Assembly (NCBI GenBank): GCA_025353105.1
Contig: JANXRG010000076.1
Span: 1-52,866, forward strand
DNA length: 52,866 bases
Source: Verrucomicrobiota bacterium
Lineage (GTDB): Bacteria > Verrucomicrobiota > Verrucomicrobiia > Chthoniobacterales > SZAS-18
Direction of reading: 5' to 3'
Shown here: in pieces, positions 52,641 through 52,866 of the stretch
Position numbering within the stretch: the first letter of the stretch is position 1
Layout of the letters: the number at the start of each line of letters is the position of its first letter
Notes under the pieces: generated by a model
Database searches by the model: none
Seen by the model: only the letters and a program-made list of their open reading frames with translations
Told to the model about the DNA's origin: nothing
Translations under genes and position numbers: made by a program

Positions 52641-52866
52641 TCAGTTCTTCTTGGGAACCGCCGCCGGGGCCGCCTCCAGTCCGCGCCGCTTCAACAGCGG
52701 CGCAATGTCGGGCTCCCCGCCGGTGAAATTCCGGAAGAGCGTCATCGCCTCTTCGCTCCCTCCGCGCGAAAGCAGCATGTCGCGGAAGCGATCCCCATTC
52801 TCGCGCGTCAGGCCGCCGTGGTTCTTGATCCAGTCGACGCTGTCGGCATCGAGCACCTCGCTCCAG
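52641..52866 (-). CDS. M3-family metallopeptidase, C-terminal part
   Basis: The frame is open to the right edge, so the start and the HEXXH active site lie outside. The visible 74 residues include WSEVLDADSVDWIKNHGGL, TRENGDRFRDMLLSRGG, TLFRNFTGGEPDIAPLLKRR, the usual C-terminus of oligopeptidase A/dipeptidyl carboxypeptidase. The enzyme degrades short peptides using zinc. It converges on the ABC exporter operon across repeat element B. Confidence 0.88.
   Translation of the reverse strand, partial: WSEVLDADSVDWIKNHGGLTRENGDRFRDMLLSRGGSEEAMTLFRNFTGGEPDIAPLLKRRGLEAAPAAVPKKN

Overview
The window is a high-GC chromosomal segment of a diderm bacterium. The gene content suggests a member of the Verrucomicrobiota, probably Opitutaceae-like: the order mreB-mreC-mreD-PBP2-RNase G, outer-membrane assembly proteins (LptE, BamD-like, RlpA), several large prepilin-type proteins, few strong Shine-Dalgarno sites, and Lys/Ala-rich ribosomal protein tails. 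This placement is inference; no rRNA or species marker is present.

Region 1 (1-8.3 kb, minus strand) is a type IV pilin-like cluster built from a tandem duplication with an offset of about 6.04 kb. Each unit has a promoter, a structured 5' leader, a small prepilin and a PilW-like protein with a very long Thr-Pro tail; a PilX-like 821-residue protein follows in the complete unit, and the second copy runs off the left edge. The duplication also carried the 5' end of the divergent DUF2298 gene, whose second copy has decayed (start codon ATA).

Region 2 (8.4-19 kb) holds a DUF2298 membrane protein with a HAD-UbiA fusion, then folate (MTHFS), lysC, trmL, the rplU-rpmA operon, two related secreted proteins and an amino-acid permease. 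Region 3 (18.1-24.8 kb, minus) is the cell-shape operon mreB, mreC, mreD, mrdA, rng. mreD carries an in-frame amber codon in its first membrane segment. Region 4 (25-34 kb) contains tRNA-Asn with a duplicated 3' end, rsmI, lptE, a BamD-like TPR protein, rlpA, a small DHp-like protein, uvrA, a TPR protein and an aminotransferase. Region 5 (34.3-40.2 kb) contains a shortened LarC-like gene, a GNAT gene, and the rpmH-rnpA-yidD-yidC-jag-rpoZ-smpB block with an extended L34 and an rnpA that seems to lack a standard start codon. Region 6 (40.2-52.9 kb) contains sanA, yjbQ and a LysR gene, yggS, a DUF971 gene, an RND efflux pair preceded in the same open frame by a GNAT gene, a TetR-controlled HlyD/ABC exporter operon, and the C-terminus of an M3 peptidase.

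Intergenic spaces carry a family of long hairpin repeats built from TCGAAA/CTCGAA-type units (48.5 kb, 52.5 kb, a half copy at 39.7 kb and related hairpins at 25.9 and 36.7 kb). I saw no CRISPR array, integrase, transposase or rRNA. The best candidates for undescribed biology are the duplicated pilin leader RNA with its dyad-covered promoter, and the Thr-Pro-tailed pilin module it controls. Much of the rest is core housekeeping, with several odd gene starts and ends that deserve a check of the assembly.
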